Shown in pieces: positions 18,459-30,190 of a stretch of 64,000 nucleotides of DNA (the stretch's first letter is position 1; each line of letters starts with the position of its first letter). This DNA comes from an uncultured Pelagibacteraceae bacterium. GTDB taxonomy: Bacteria > Pseudomonadota > Alphaproteobacteria > Pelagibacterales > Pelagibacteraceae. A program made the translations under genes and the position numbers. The DNA is taken from positions 1-64,000 of the forward strand of contig CACKFP010000002.1 of the NCBI GenBank assembly GCA_902599485.1, in the 5' to 3' direction. The notes under the pieces were generated by a model, which had not been told where the DNA came from, searched no databases, and was given only the letters and a program-made list of their open reading frames with translations.

Positions 18459-19181
18459 ATGGCTGGACACTCACATTGGGCGGGTATTAAACATAAAAAA
18501 GGCAAAGCTGACAAACAGAGATCAAAAATTTTTTCTAAACTCTCTAGAGAAATCACTGTAGCTGCAAAACTAGGAGATAAGAATCCTGATATGAATTCGA
18601 GATTAAGATCAGCAATACAAGCAGCCAGATCGGCTAACATGCCAAAAGAAAATATTGAGAGAGCAATTGAAAAGTCTTCTAACAATGATCAATCAAATTT
18701 TGAAAATATTAGGTATGAAGGTTTTGGACCTAGCAAATCTGCTGTAATAGTTGAAGCATTGACTGATAATAAAAATAGAACTGCTTCTAATATAAGAACA
18801 ATATTTTCGAAAAATAACGGTTCTTTAGGAACCCAGGGCTCTGCATCACATAATTTTCAAAGATTGGGTGTAATTAAAATAGATAAAAATGAAATTGAAC
18901 AAGATAAAATTTTTGAATTAGCAATTGAGTCGGGTGCAAATGATTGTATTTCTCGTGATGAATTTCATGAAGTGCATACTGATATCGATGAAATATATGA
19001 GGTAAAAAAAAAATTTGAAAAAGTTATTGCAAATTTTCTTTCTACTGAAATCGAGTGGCTACCCATAAATAAGGTATCTCTTAAAGGTGAAGAAAATCAA
19101 AATATGGTAAAATTTTTAGAAACTCTTGACGATGAGGATGATGTACAAAATGTTTATACAAATGTTAACTTTGAGGATTAA
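18459..19181 (+). CDS. YebC/PmpR family DNA-binding/translation regulator
   Basis: MAGHSHWAGIKHKKGKADKQRSKIFSKLSREITVAAKLG. Confidence 0.95.
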   Translation: MAGHSHWAGIKHKKGKADKQRSKIFSKLSREITVAAKLGDKNPDMNSRLRSAIQAARSANMPKENIERAIEKSSNNDQSNFENIRYEGFGPSKSAVIVEALTDNKNRTASNIRTIFSKNNGSLGTQGSASHNFQRLGVIKIDKNEIEQDKIFELAIESGANDCISRDEFHEVHTDIDEIYEVKKKFEKVIANFLSTEIEWLPINKVSLKGEENQNMVKFLETLDDEDDVQNVYTNVNFED

Positions 19182-19679
19182 ATGATAATTGTTGGAATTG
19201 ATCCAGGAATAGCAGGTGCTATCTGTTTTTTTTCTAGTGGTAATATTATTGATGTAATCGACATGCCTACAATGGCTGAAGGAAAAAAAAATAAAAAACA
19301 AGTTAATGGTAGGCAAATTTATAATGAAATAATGCTAATAAAAAATAAATTTAAGAACGAAAAAATTAGTGTAATAGTCGAACAAGTTTCTGCTATGCCA
19401 GGACAAGGTGTAACTAGCATGTTTAATTTTGGACAATCATTTGGAGTTATTAAAGGCATATGTTCTGCAATGGAGCTTCCCATTTTTTATGTCAGACCAG
19501 CAAAATGGAAAAAACATTTTAATTTGATTAATTCTGAAAAAGATGCCAGTAGAACTAAAGTAATAGAGATGTTTCCTGGAATTTCTAATAAGTTATCAAG
19601 AAAAAAAGATAATAATAAAGCAGATGCTATTTTAATTGCTCAGTATTTTGAAAACACAAGGGAAAACAACGATAACTAG
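19182..19679 (+). CDS. RuvC-like Holliday junction resolvase (phage/short type)
   Basis: GIDPGIAGAICFF, VEQVSAMPGQGVTSMFNFGQSFGVIKGI, DASRTKVIEMFP, NNKADAILIAQYF. Confidence 0.75.
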   Translation: MIIVGIDPGIAGAICFFSSGNIIDVIDMPTMAEGKKNKKQVNGRQIYNEIMLIKNKFKNEKISVIVEQVSAMPGQGVTSMFNFGQSFGVIKGICSAMELPIFYVRPAKWKKHFNLINSEKDASRTKVIEMFPGISNKLSRKKDNNKADAILIAQYFENTRENNDN

Positions 19680-19735
19680 ACTATTAGAGTTTTTTTAAGT
19701 CAAATTAATGACATATTTTAATGGGAAACGATTGA

Positions 19736-20410
19736 ATGGAAGCAGATATTGCAACGCAAAGTTTAGGTTTAGCAAGTAACACAGATTTTTCTTTAATTAG
19801 TTTATTTTTGCGCGCAGATATAATTGTTAAGTCAGTAATCATAATATTAATTGTAAGTTCTATTTATTCATGGGCAATAATATTTGAAAAAATAAGAATG
19901 TTTAGAAAAATTAATAAAAGCGCACAGGAATTTGAAGAGAAATTCTGGAAATCAAAGTCTGCTGAAACATTTTATAACAGTTTGCCATCAAATATTGAGG
20001 ATCCTATGGCAAAATTATTTAAAAGTTCTATGCAAACAGTTATGAAAACTAGATCGAAATCAAATTTATCTGAAAGACTATCTAGTGTTTTAGAAGTAAA
20101 TATTGAAAAACAAATGGTAGCAGTTGAAAAGTATAATAGTTTTTTAGCAACTGTTGGATCGACAGCTCCATTTATAGGATTGTTTGGAACTGTTTGGGGA
20201 ATTATGAATTCATTTCAATCGATTGCAATTTCAAGAAACACTAGCCTTGCAATAGTTGCACCAGGTATTGCAGAGGCCTTATTTGCAACTGCGCTTGGAT
20301 TATTAGCTGCAATTCCTGCTGTAATTGCATATAATAAATTTAATTCAGACTCTAGAAAATATTTACAAAAATTAGAAAATTTTTCAAAAAGATTTTTATC
20401 AATTATTTAA
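19736..20410 (+). CDS. tolQ: Tol-Pal system proton channel TolQ
   Basis: LATVGSTAPFIGLFGTVWGIMNSFQSI, APGIAEALFATALGLLAAIPAVIAYN. Confidence 0.94.
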   Translation: MEADIATQSLGLASNTDFSLISLFLRADIIVKSVIIILIVSSIYSWAIIFEKIRMFRKINKSAQEFEEKFWKSKSAETFYNSLPSNIEDPMAKLFKSSMQTVMKTRSKSNLSERLSSVLEVNIEKQMVAVEKYNSFLATVGSTAPFIGLFGTVWGIMNSFQSIAISRNTSLAIVAPGIAEALFATALGLLAAIPAVIAYNKFNSDSRKYLQKLENFSKRFLSII

Positions 20411-20827
20411 ATGGGATTTAAGCTCAAAAGTTCAAAAAACGATCCAATGAGTGAGATTAATGTTACACCATTTGTTGATGTAATGTTGGTTTTGCTAATC
20501 ATATTCATGGTCACTGCACCATTACTTACTGTTGGAGTCCAGGTAGATTTGCCAGAAACTTCTGCTGATACGCTTCCTGAAGAAAATGAACCATTAACTT
20601 TAACAATTAATTCTAAAGGTGAAATTTTTATACAAGAAACAAAGGTGGAGTTTAATAATTTAATAATAAAAATATTAGCAGTTTCAAATAATAGGACTGA
20701 TACAAGAATATATGTTAGGGGAGATAAAGCAATTAATTATGGAAGAGTTCTTGAAATTATGGGAATGCTATCAGGATCAGGATTTACAAAAGTTGCTTTG
20801 ATATCTGAACCGAATAAAGAGAGATAA
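20411..20827 (+). CDS. tolR: TolR/ExbD
   Basis: SEINVTPFVDVMLVLLIIFMVTAPLL. Confidence 0.94.
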   Translation: MGFKLKSSKNDPMSEINVTPFVDVMLVLLIIFMVTAPLLTVGVQVDLPETSADTLPEENEPLTLTINSKGEIFIQETKVEFNNLIIKILAVSNNRTDTRIYVRGDKAINYGRVLEIMGMLSGSGFTKVALISEPNKER

Positions 20828-20832
20828 AGATT

Positions 20833-21801
20833 ATGTATAGAGGTCTTTTAATCTCATCAGGATTTCATGTTGCAATTGTTATGGTGAGTGTTTTAGCTTT
20901 GCCATTTGTTGCTAAAAAACCTCTTGATATTCCACCTCTTATTTCTGTTGAACTCATTCAAATTGCCGAAAAGACAAATATTCCTTTCGCACCAAAAGCT
21001 TCAAAAATAATTGAGAAGGCAAAAAAACAAAATGAAAAGCTTTTGTCTGAACAGGCCCCTCCTAAAAAAGTAAAAAAAGATGAAAAAAAAGAAGTTCAGA
21101 CAGATAAAAAAAAAAATGAAATTTCTAAGGTTGCATCAAAAAAAACACCAACTAGTGAAAATAAAATAGAAAAGTTAAAAAAAGAAAAATTAAACGCTGT
21201 TCCTATGCCAGATGAGGATAAACAAAAAATTCAACCTAAAGAAGAAAAAAAGCAGAAACCTTCAAAAGAAATTAATGACGAAAATATCAAAAAAATAGTT
21301 CAAACTAAAAAACCTATTTTGGATGAAAAAAAAGTTAAGCAAGTCTCAGAGTTTGAAAAAAAAGAAAAATTGGATTTAAATGAAATTGCAGCTTTAATTG
21401 ATAAAAAAAAAGAAAATTTAGCAGAAACAGAAAAAGAAGTGGATAAGATTTCTCAATCAACTGATGAAACTATGGATTATTCAAAATTAACCCTAAGCGA
21501 AGAGGACGCATTGAAGGCGCAAATATTTACATGCTGGAGTGTTCCTATAGGATTGCCATTTAGTGAGGATTTATTAGTAAGAGTTAAGCTTCAATTAAAA
21601 CCTGACGGCACAATTGAAAAGCTTGAAATGCTTGATCATGTAAAAATGAATACACCTGGAAAAGAAAAATTTAGGACACTAGCAGATAGTGTAAGACGAG
21701 CTATTCAGCTTTGTAATCCATTAAAAGTTCCCACAAGTGGTTATGAAAGATGGAAAAATATGATTTTAAATTTTGATGCTCGTGATATGCTTGGAGGATA
21801 A
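20833..21801 (+). CDS. tolA: TolA-like protein
   Basis: N-terminal TM, Lys/Glu-rich central region, TonB/TolA-like C-terminus; sits between tolR and tolB. Confidence 0.85.
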   Translation: MYRGLLISSGFHVAIVMVSVLALPFVAKKPLDIPPLISVELIQIAEKTNIPFAPKASKIIEKAKKQNEKLLSEQAPPKKVKKDEKKEVQTDKKKNEISKVASKKTPTSENKIEKLKKEKLNAVPMPDEDKQKIQPKEEKKQKPSKEINDENIKKIVQTKKPILDEKKVKQVSEFEKKEKLDLNEIAALIDKKKENLAETEKEVDKISQSTDETMDYSKLTLSEEDALKAQIFTCWSVPIGLPFSEDLLVRVKLQLKPDGTIEKLEMLDHVKMNTPGKEKFRTLADSVRRAIQLCNPLKVPTSGYERWKNMILNFDARDMLGG

Positions 21802-23147
21802 TGATTAGATTAATTAATTTATTTTTTATTGTATTTTTTTTATTATCAACTAAAGCTTATTCATTAATAGAGATTGATATAACTAGGGGTAATTTAGATC
21901 CGTTACCAATTGCAGTTTCTCCGTTGTTTCAAAATGATAGTTCAAAAAGAAATTCAATTAATGAACTTAATATTGAAAATGTTGGATCTGAGATTTCATT
22001 AGTTGTAGAAAATAATTTGAAAATTTCAGGTTTATTTAATCCTCTTAGTAAAGAAGCATTTTTACAAAAGCCAGATATTGCTCACTTAAAACCAAGATTT
22101 GAGGATTGGGCATTGATTAAAGCTCAAGCTTTAATTACAGGCAAAGTAACAATTGAGGATCAAAAATTAAAAGTTGAATTTAGACTCTGGGATATTTTAG
22201 CTGGAAGAGAAATGATGGCTTTGGCATTTACAACGGTTCCAAGTAATTGGAGGAGAGTTGGACATATAATTTCAGATAAAGTTTATGAAAGATTAACTGG
22301 TGAAAAAGGATATTTTGATACTAGAATTATTTATGTATCTGAAGAAGGACCTAAGACTGCAAGAGTTAAGAAGTTAGCTATCATGGACCAAGATGGTTTT
22401 AACACAAAATATTTAACATTAGGAAATGAATTAGTTTTAACTCCTCGATTTAATCCGACAAGTCAGATGGTGACTTATCTATCTTATTTTAAAAATTTAC
22501 CAAGAGTATATTTATTAGATATTGAAACTGGCACGCAAGAAGTAGTTGGTGATTTTCCAGGAATGACATTTGCTCCAAGATTTTCTCCAGATGGAAAGAA
22601 AATTATTATGAGTTTTGCTAAAGATGGTAACTCAGATATTTATACCATGGATTTAGAAAATAGAATTGTTGAAAGAATAACAAATCATCCATCAATTGAT
22701 ACATCGCCATCTTACTCACCTGATAATCGATTTATAACATTTAATTCTGATAGGAGTGGTTTTCAACAAATTTACGTAATGAAATCTGATGGGTCAAATG
22801 TAAAAAGAATTTCATTTGGTAAAGGATTGTATGGCACGCCTGTATGGTCTCCAAGAGGCGATCTAATTGCATTCACAAAATTACATAAAGGGAAATTTTA
22901 TATTGGTGTTATGCGAACAGATGGTTCGGGTGAAAGATTGTTAACCGAAAATTACTATCAAGAAGCTCCCTCATGGTCTCCTAATGGTAGGGTATTAATT
23001 TTTTATAGAGAGACCAAATCTAACGATAAAGGTGAAGGATTTAGCGCAAAACTTTGGTCTATAGATCTTACAGGATATAATGAAAGGCAGGTTCAAACAG
23101 AGACTGACGCCTCTGACCCATCTTGGTCGTCTTTACTCAGTAATTAG
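21801..23147 (+). CDS. tolB: Tol-Pal system beta-propeller TolB
   Basis: Repeated FSPDGKKI...DIYTMDLE..., [35 protein letters not shown]. Confidence 0.95.
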   Translation: MIRLINLFFIVFFLLSTKAYSLIEIDITRGNLDPLPIAVSPLFQNDSSKRNSINELNIENVGSEISLVVENNLKISGLFNPLSKEAFLQKPDIAHLKPRFEDWALIKAQALITGKVTIEDQKLKVEFRLWDILAGREMMALAFTTVPSNWRRVGHIISDKVYERLTGEKGYFDTRIIYVSEEGPKTARVKKLAIMDQDGFNTKYLTLGNELVLTPRFNPTSQMVTYLSYFKNLPRVYLLDIETGTQEVVGDFPGMTFAPRFSPDGKKIIMSFAKDGNSDIYTMDLENRIVERITNHPSIDTSPSYSPDNRFITFNSDRSGFQQIYVMKSDGSNVKRISFGKGLYGTPVWSPRGDLIAFTKLHKGKFYIGVMRTDGSGERLLTENYYQEAPSWSPNGRVLIFYRETKSNDKGEGFSAKLWSIDLTGYNERQVQTETDASDPSWSSLLSN

Positions 23148-23246
23148 GCCTTTTTTATTAATTTTTAATATAAATTAAGTTGATTTTTATGCTTGAAACA
23201 TCTAATTAGTTGTGAAAAAGTTCTAATAAATTATTAAGGAGCATTA

Positions 23247-23735
23247 ATGAATTTTAGCAAATCATTTAGAAATACTTTTCTAGTTATATTATTAAGTTTA
23301 ATCGTATCAGCTTGCGCAACAAAAAAAACCACTACAAAAGTAGAAGGTCAAATGCAAGGTGATGTTTATACAGGCACTGATACTGTTAAATATTTAGCTG
23401 ACGGTGTTCCAGACAGAGTATTTTTTGCAACAAACGAGTCTATTTTAACAACTAAATCAAGAGACACATTAAGAAAACAAGCAAACTGGTTAAGAGAGAA
23501 TTCTAGCATCAATGTTGTGGTTGAAGGTCACGCTGATGAAAGAGGAACTAGGGAATATAACTTGGCATTAGGTGAAAGAAGAGCAAATGCAGCTAAAGAT
23601 TATCTTATCACTTATGGAATATCTGCAGACAGAATTTCAGTAATAAGTTATGGTAAAGAAAGACCTGTTGACTCAGGTTCAAACCCACTTTCTTGGTCGA
23701 AAAATAGAAGATCTGTAACCGTAAAAGCTAATTAA
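23247..23735 (+). CDS. pal: Peptidoglycan-associated lipoprotein
   Basis: Lipobox SACAT; VVEGHADERGTREYNLALGERRANAAKDYL. Confidence 0.95.
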   Translation: MNFSKSFRNTFLVILLSLIVSACATKKTTTKVEGQMQGDVYTGTDTVKYLADGVPDRVFFATNESILTTKSRDTLRKQANWLRENSSINVVVEGHADERGTREYNLALGERRANAAKDYLITYGISADRISVISYGKERPVDSGSNPLSWSKNRRSVTVKAN

Positions 23736-23753
23736 AGCTATTTGAAATATTTT

Positions 23754-23798
23754 AAAGACCCTAAGATTATTATAAATAATTTCAGGGTCTTTTTTTTG
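23754..23798 (+). terminator. Rho-independent terminator after pal
   Basis: AAAGACCCT ... AGGGTCTTTT followed by a T run. Confidence 0.85.
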
Positions 23799-23825
23799 CC
23801 ATCATTATAATTAAAAAATAATTTA

Positions 23826-24830
23826 ATGTTTAAAAAGTACACCAATATTCTTACTTATATAATCTCTATATTTTTTATTTCATTAAGTGCAGTTTCTGAG
23901 GAACTTAGTATGAGAGAAATCTTAGAAATTATTCAAAAAGATCTTAGAACTTTGGAAAGAGCGGTTTATTCAGAATCTTTTCAAAAAAAAACTGGAGGTG
24001 AAACTGCTTTGACAAATAAGGAAACCGAAGATGTCTTGACAAGACATCTATTAAAATTGTCTGAAATAGAAAAACAATTTCAAAATCTGACTAATAAATT
24101 TGAAGAAATTAATTTTAAAGTAGATAAATTATCTTCGAGACTGTCTAAAACACAAGCAGATAATCAATTAAGATTTCAAGATTTAGAAAATAATTCTCGC
24201 CTTGTTCAAAAAAGTAATGACAATCAAGAAAACTTAATTACAAATGAAAATCTCGATAATGATCTAGCCAGCAAAAAAATTATGCCAGGCACATCCCAAC
24301 CTCAAGATTTAGGTACAATATCATACAAGGACATGACAGATACAAATGAGACACAAGCAATAAAGTCTGTCGAAACGACTCAGACAATTTTGACAGAAAA
24401 TTTTATAAACGAAGAAAAAATATTACCTGACGCTTCTCCTTTAGAGCAATATGAATTTGCAACTAGTTTTTTAAAGGTGGGAGATTATAATATGGCAGAA
24501 AGAGCATTCAGAGAATTTGTTGATACAAATCCAGATAATGATCTTTCTGGAAACGCACAGTATTGGTATGCAGAAACTTTTAGAATAAGACAGCTATACA
24601 CAGATGCAGCATCTGCTTATTTAGAGGGTTACCAAAAATATCCCGAGAGTGAAAAAGCACCTATTAACCTTTTGAAGCTTGGTGTATCTTTAGTTCAAAT
24701 AGGAGAGAAAGATCAGGGTTGCTTAATGATTGCTGGTGTTAAAAAACAGTATCCAAATGCCACTCAATCAGTTCTTCAAAAAGCTAAATATGAAGAGAAA
24801 AAGTTTGAGTGCAATAAAGAAAACTCCTAA
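23826..24830 (+). CDS. cpoB: Tol-Pal system protein CpoB/YbgF
   Basis: Signal peptide, coiled coil, TPR region EQYEFATSFLKVGDYNMAERAFREFVDTNPDNDLSGNAQYWYAE. Confidence 0.88.
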   Translation: MFKKYTNILTYIISIFFISLSAVSEELSMREILEIIQKDLRTLERAVYSESFQKKTGGETALTNKETEDVLTRHLLKLSEIEKQFQNLTNKFEEINFKVDKLSSRLSKTQADNQLRFQDLENNSRLVQKSNDNQENLITNENLDNDLASKKIMPGTSQPQDLGTISYKDMTDTNETQAIKSVETTQTILTENFINEEKILPDASPLEQYEFATSFLKVGDYNMAERAFREFVDTNPDNDLSGNAQYWYAETFRIRQLYTDAASAYLEGYQKYPESEKAPINLLKLGVSLVQIGEKDQGCLMIAGVKKQYPNATQSVLQKAKYEEKKFECNKENS

Positions 24831-25839
24831 TTTTTATCTAACAAAATTAAAGGATCCAAAAGTTAAAAAATTATATAAAGTATTTTCAAACAATCTTACT
24901 TCTTTAGATATTGCAAAAAAAAAAGTAATGGTTGGAGTATCGGGTGGCATTGATAGTTTGTCTATTTTATTTTTCTCTCAGTGTTATGCATTGAAACACA
25001 AGGTAAAATTGTATCCAGTAATAATTGATCACAATCTTAGAAAAGAGTCATCTATAGAGGCTAAAAATTTAAAGTTTAAACTTAAAAAAAACTTCGGAAT
25101 TAATTGCAAAATTCTAAAAAAAAAAAATATTAAAATTAATAAAAATATACAATCTTTTGCAAGAGACCTAAGATATGATTTATTTTTTAAAGAATGTAGC
25201 AAGCATAATATTGGATATCTATTATTAGGCCATCATAAAAATGATATGATAGAAAATTTTTTTATAAGATTGCTTAGAGGTTCTGGTTTGAAAGGACTTG
25301 TTTCCTTTGACAAAAATGTCAGTGATTATAATGATATAAAGATTGTCAGACCATTTTTGTCTATTCCAAAAAAAGAATTAATTAATATTAATAAAAAAAC
25401 ATTTGGCTTTTTTGTAGACGATCCTTCAAATAATAAAGATAAATTTTTAAGGAACAGAATTAGAAAGCTTTTAAGAAATTTAGATAAAGAAGGTTTAAAC
25501 TTCGATAAATTCTATTTAACTTTAAAAAATTTATCAAAAAGCAATCAAGTTATTGAATTTTTTGTTGAGAAAAATGTTGTTGAAAACTCAAAATATTTTC
25601 AAAAAGATAAAAAAATTATTTTAAACCAATCTTTTTTTAAAAATCCAGACGAAATTATTTTAAGAAGTTTTATGTATGTAATTCAATATATCAGTAAGAA
25701 AAAAAACTTTCCAAGAGGCAAAAAAGTGTTAGGTCTCCTAGATACTATGAAGTTTTCAAACAATAATGTAAAATTGACACTTTCTGGATGTATTATTGAA
25801 AAAATTAGAGATTCTGTGATTATTTACCCAGAAAAGTGA
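24730..25839 (+). CDS. tilS: tRNA(Ile)-lysidine synthetase (true start probably downstream of 24730)
   Basis: VGVSGGIDSLSIL, VIIDHNLRKES, LLLGHHKNDMIENFFIRLLRGSGLKGL. Confidence 0.88.
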   Translation: MLVLKNSIQMPLNQFFKKLNMKRKSLSAIKKTPNFYLTKLKDPKVKKLYKVFSNNLTSLDIAKKKVMVGVSGGIDSLSILFFSQCYALKHKVKLYPVIIDHNLRKESSIEAKNLKFKLKKNFGINCKILKKKNIKINKNIQSFARDLRYDLFFKECSKHNIGYLLLGHHKNDMIENFFIRLLRGSGLKGLVSFDKNVSDYNDIKIVRPFLSIPKKELININKKTFGFFVDDPSNNKDKFLRNRIRKLLRNLDKEGLNFDKFYLTLKNLSKSNQVIEFFVEKNVVENSKYFQKDKKIILNQSFFKNPDEIILRSFMYVIQYISKKKNFPRGKKVLGLLDTMKFSNNNVKLTLSGCIIEKIRDSVIIYPEK

Positions 25840-25906
25840 TAATTTTTTTGTTAAATGATCAAAATGACACTTGTTAATTTACTAATAATTCTTAATTTAA
25901 TGTCTA

Positions 25907-27799
25907 ATGAATTTTAAAAACTTAGCAATGTGGGGAATAATCGTTATTTTGACGATTGGGCTATATAATATGTTTAAAAACCCCCAAGGGTCAATTTCCC
26001 AAAAAAATAAAATAATTTTCTCTGAATTCTTAACTGAAGTAGATAATGGAAGAGTGGTTAAAGTCGAAATACAAGGAAAAAATATAAAAGGTGTATTATC
26101 AAATGGAAATCAATTTACTACTTATGCACCAGAAGATCCGAATTTAATTCAGAAGCTAAGTGATAAAGGTGTTAGCATTTCTGCCAGCCCATTAGAAGAG
26201 AAAATGCCTTCATTATTAGGAATACTTCTCTCATGGTTCCCAATGCTTTTACTAATTGCTGTATGGATCTTTTTTATGAGACAGATGCAAGGTGGAAAAG
26301 GCGGAGCAATGGGATTTGGAAGATCAAAAGCTAAAATGATGAATGAGGTAAAAGGCAAAGTTACCTTTAATGATGTTGCGGGTGTCGAAGAAGCAAAAGA
26401 AGAAGTTGAGGAAGTTGTTGAATTTTTAAAAGATCCTAGAAAGTTTAGTAGACTAGGTGGTAAAATACCAAGAGGCTGTTTATTAGTCGGTCCCCCTGGA
26501 ACTGGTAAAACACTATTAGCTAGAGCAATTGCTGGAGAAGCAGGCGTTCCTTTTTTTACAATTTCTGGATCAGACTTTGTTGAAATGTTTGTTGGTGTTG
26601 GAGCTTCAAGGGTACGAGATATGTTTGAACAAGGAAAAAAACATTCTCCGTGTATTATATTTATTGATGAAATTGATGCAGTTGGAAGAAGCAGGGGAGC
26701 AGGTCTTGGTGGTGGGAACGATGAAAGAGAACAAACACTTAATCAGCTATTAGTCGAGATGGATGGTTTTGATACCAATGAGGGTGTCATTATTATCGCT
26801 GCAACTAATAGACCAGATGTATTAGATCCAGCTCTTTTAAGACCTGGGAGATTTGACAGACAAGTTGTTGTTTCAAATCCAGATTTAATTGGAAGAGAAA
26901 AAATTTTAAAAGTACATGCAAAGAAAATATCAATGGCACCTGATGTCAACTTAAGAACAGTCGCTAGAGGAACACCTGGATTTTCTGGTGCAGATTTAGC
27001 AAACCTTGTCAACGAAGCCGCTTTGCTTGCTGCAAGGAAGAATAAAAGAATAGTAACCTATCAAGAATTTGAAGAGGCAAAAGATAAAGTGATGATGGGG
27101 TCTGAAAGAAGATCAATGGTAATGTCTGAAGAAGAAAAAAGATTAACAGCTTACCATGAAGCAGGTCACGCTATAGTAACTATAAATGAAAAAGCTGCTT
27201 ATCCTATTCATAAAGCAACGATTATACCGAGAGGGAGAGCTTTAGGTATGGTAATGCAATTACCAGAGAGAGATGAGGTTTCACAAACAAGAGAACAACT
27301 ACATGCGCAAATGGCAATAGCAATGGGAGGTAGAGTTGCAGAGGAATTAATTTTTGGAGATGACAAAGTAACTACTGGAGCTTCCAGTGATATCGAACAA
27401 GCAACAAAAAGAGCAAGAGCAATGGTCATGAGAGCAGGGTTAAGTAAAGAAATGGGTCCAGTAGCATATGGCGAAAATGAGGAAGAAGTATTTTTGGGTA
27501 GATCTGTTGCAAGACAACAAAATATGTCTGAAGAGACTGCAAGAAAAGTTGATAGTGAAATTAGAAAATTTGTTGATATGGGTTATGAAAGAGCAAGAAA
27601 AGTATTAACTGATAAAATTGATGACTTACATAAACTAGCAAAAGCTTTATTAACTTATGAAACTTTAACTGGCGCAGAAATTGAAGATTTAATAAATAAG
27701 AACGTATATCCAAAAAATAAGGAAGATCTTAAAGTTGAAGATGATGACCAAAGCTCAGCACTTGGTTCAATGGGCTTAAAACCAAAGATAGTGCACTAA
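25907..27799 (+). CDS. ftsH: ATP-dependent zinc metalloprotease FtsH
   Basis: [43 protein letters not shown] zinc motif. Confidence 0.97.
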   Translation: MNFKNLAMWGIIVILTIGLYNMFKNPQGSISQKNKIIFSEFLTEVDNGRVVKVEIQGKNIKGVLSNGNQFTTYAPEDPNLIQKLSDKGVSISASPLEEKMPSLLGILLSWFPMLLLIAVWIFFMRQMQGGKGGAMGFGRSKAKMMNEVKGKVTFNDVAGVEEAKEEVEEVVEFLKDPRKFSRLGGKIPRGCLLVGPPGTGKTLLARAIAGEAGVPFFTISGSDFVEMFVGVGASRVRDMFEQGKKHSPCIIFIDEIDAVGRSRGAGLGGGNDEREQTLNQLLVEMDGFDTNEGVIIIAATNRPDVLDPALLRPGRFDRQVVVSNPDLIGREKILKVHAKKISMAPDVNLRTVARGTPGFSGADLANLVNEAALLAARKNKRIVTYQEFEEAKDKVMMGSERRSMVMSEEEKRLTAYHEAGHAIVTINEKAAYPIHKATIIPRGRALGMVMQLPERDEVSQTREQLHAQMAIAMGGRVAEELIFGDDKVTTGASSDIEQATKRARAMVMRAGLSKEMGPVAYGENEEEVFLGRSVARQQNMSEETARKVDSEIRKFVDMGYERARKVLTDKIDDLHKLAKALLTYETLTGAEIEDLINKNVYPKNKEDLKVEDDDQSSALGSMGLKPKIVH

Positions 27800-27805
27800 G
27801 CACTA

Positions 27806-28855
27806 ATGAATAAATATTACACAAGAGCGTGTAATTTTTATTTTGGATTAGTATCAGAAATAAACGTTAAAAAAAATAAATCAATTCCTCTTCATGGTAA
27901 TACTAAAATATCATTTGATAAAATAGAAATCATAAACAGAAAAAAAAACAAAATCATCAACATCAAAGATATTAGTAAGCTTTCAACTAAATTAAAAAAA
28001 AAAGTTAATAGAGATTTAAAAAATATAAAAAAAAAGAAAATTTTTAAAAAAATAAATTTATCTGATATCCCTATTTTGATGGGCATAGTTAATTTAACTC
28101 CAGATAGTTTTTCAGATGGTGGCAAATATAATAAAAAAAATTTAGCTTTAAAACATGTAAATAATTTAATATCAAATGGTGCAAAGATAATAGATGTCGG
28201 TGGGGAATCTACAAGACCTGGTGCAAAAGATATTAATCCTAGAAAAGAATGGGATAGAATAAAATTTATTTTAAAAATTTTAAAAAATAAAAAAAGTTTT
28301 ATTTCATTAGATACTAGAAAAAGTTTTGTGATGGAGAATGCCTCCAAAATAAAAGCAGATCTTATCAATGATGTGTCTGGACTAAGTTATGATCCTGAGA
28401 CTATAAATTATTTAATAAAAACAAAAAAACCTTTTGTCATTCATCATATGAAAGGAACACCAAAGAGCATGCAATTAAATCCAACATATAATAATGTATT
28501 GCTTGATATTTATGATTTCTTTGAAAATAAATTAAAATACTTAAGAAAAGAAGGCATTAAACATAATAATATTATATTAGATCCAGGTATCGGGTTTGGA
28601 AAAAATTTGAAACATAATATTACTCTTTTAAAGAATATTTCTATTTTTCATTCATTAGGCCTTCCTGTAATGTTGGGCTTATCTAGAAAAAGATTTATTA
28701 AGGACATTTCAAGAGAAAATGATACTAAAGAAAGGATTGGTGGAACTGTATCTTCATGCATTCAAGCATACCTTCAAGGAGTTCAAATTCTAAGGGTTCA
28801 TGATATTAAAGAAATTAATCAAGCATTTAAAGTATTTAAAAAATTGCAAAATTAA
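27806..28855 (+). CDS. folP: Dihydropteroate synthase
   Basis: MGIVNLTPDSFSDGGKY, IDVGGESTRPGA, ILDPGIGFGK, GLSRKRFI. Confidence 0.92.
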   Translation: MNKYYTRACNFYFGLVSEINVKKNKSIPLHGNTKISFDKIEIINRKKNKIINIKDISKLSTKLKKKVNRDLKNIKKKKIFKKINLSDIPILMGIVNLTPDSFSDGGKYNKKNLALKHVNNLISNGAKIIDVGGESTRPGAKDINPRKEWDRIKFILKILKNKKSFISLDTRKSFVMENASKIKADLINDVSGLSYDPETINYLIKTKKPFVIHHMKGTPKSMQLNPTYNNVLLDIYDFFENKLKYLRKEGIKHNNIILDPGIGFGKNLKHNITLLKNISIFHSLGLPVMLGLSRKRFIKDISRENDTKERIGGTVSSCIQAYLQGVQILRVHDIKEINQAFKVFKKLQN

Positions 28856-28857
28856 AA

Positions 28858-30189
28858 ATGATTAAAAAATATTTTGGAACAGATGGAATTAGAGGAAAAG
28901 TTAATGGATCTAAAATAAATGGAGAAATGTTTTTCAAATTTGGCTTAGCAGCCGGAACATACTTTAAAAATTTAAAAAAGAGTAAACAAACAGCAATTAT
29001 TGCAAAAGACACTAGATTATCAGGATATACGCTTGAACCAGCTTTAGTGTCTGGATTGGCATCAGCAGGAATGCATATTTATACTTTGGGACCTCTACCG
29101 ACAAACGGTTTGGCAATGCTAACAAAAAAAATGAGAGCTAATATGGGAATAATGATTACAGCATCTCATAATCCATATCACGACAATGGATTAAAGTTAT
29201 TTGGACCTGATGGACTTAAATTATCTGATAGTATTGAGAAGAAAATTGAAAAGCTAATTGATTCAAAGATTACTAAAAATCTATCAAAACCAATAGAATT
29301 GGGAAGAGTTAAAAGATTAGAAAATGCTAACGATAGTTACATTAAAATATTAAAACAAAATTTCCCATCCTCATTTAGTTTAAAAGGTATCAAAATTGCT
29401 TTAGATTGTGCCAACGGAGCTGGTTACAAAGCTGGTCCATATTTATTTAAATCATTAGGTGCTAAAGTATATGACACTGGCACATCTCCTAATGGTTTAA
29501 ATATTAATCTTAAATCTGGATCTACTTACCCAAGTAAAATATGTCAAATGACAAAAAAAAATAAAGCTCATATAGGTATTTCATTGGATGGAGATGCTGA
29601 CAGAATAATTGTCTGTGATGAAAAAGGAAAAATTATTGATGGAGATAAAATTCTTGCAATGTTAGGCGAGAGATGGAAAAGAAAAAAGATTTTAAAAGGA
29701 GGCGTTATCGGTACATTAATGTCAAATTATGGCTTAGAAAATTTTTTTAAAAACAATGGAATTAAATTTTTAAGATCAGATGTTGGAGATAGATACGTAA
29801 AAGAAAAAATGAAACAAAATAAATTTAATTTAGGGGGAGAACAATCTGGTCACATAATTCTTGGAAAGTTTGCCACAACAGGAGATGGATTATTGGTTGC
29901 ACTAGAAATCCTTTTCTCACTAAGAAAAAGAAAGAAAGCAAGTGAACTTTTTAACAAATTTAAACCCACTCCTCAAATATTAGAGAATGTTGAAGTTAAA
30001 GATAAATCAATTATTAATACCCCAAAATGCAAAAAAGCAATTAACGAAGCAAATAAAATAATTAAAAATATAGGGAGAATTTTAGTAAGAAAATCTGGTA
30101 CTGAACCAAAAATAAGAATCATGAGCGAATCAGAAGATTCAAGTTTAAATAAATTGTGTGTTAATATAATTAAAAAATCTATTCAGTAA
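28858..30189 (+). CDS. glmM: Phosphoglucosamine mutase
   Basis: KYFGTDGIRGKVN, MITASHNPYHDNGLKLFGPDG, SLDGDADRIIVCDE, VRKSGTEPKIRIMSE. Confidence 0.95.
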   Translation: MIKKYFGTDGIRGKVNGSKINGEMFFKFGLAAGTYFKNLKKSKQTAIIAKDTRLSGYTLEPALVSGLASAGMHIYTLGPLPTNGLAMLTKKMRANMGIMITASHNPYHDNGLKLFGPDGLKLSDSIEKKIEKLIDSKITKNLSKPIELGRVKRLENANDSYIKILKQNFPSSFSLKGIKIALDCANGAGYKAGPYLFKSLGAKVYDTGTSPNGLNINLKSGSTYPSKICQMTKKNKAHIGISLDGDADRIIVCDEKGKIIDGDKILAMLGERWKRKKILKGGVIGTLMSNYGLENFFKNNGIKFLRSDVGDRYVKEKMKQNKFNLGGEQSGHIILGKFATTGDGLLVALEILFSLRKRKKASELFNKFKPTPQILENVEVKDKSIINTPKCKKAINEANKIIKNIGRILVRKSGTEPKIRIMSESEDSSLNKLCVNIIKKSIQ

Positions 30190-30190
30190 A

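Noticed and set aside
21040-21440. Lys/Glu-rich repeats in tolA as a possible repeat element
   Set aside because: Typical low-complexity central domain of TolA, not a DNA repeat or CRISPR.
27892-28368. 158-aa minus-strand ORF opposite folP
   Set aside because: Lies wholly inside the well-supported folP CDS; hydrophobic Phe/Leu-rich translation is what the antisense of Lys/AT-rich codons gives.
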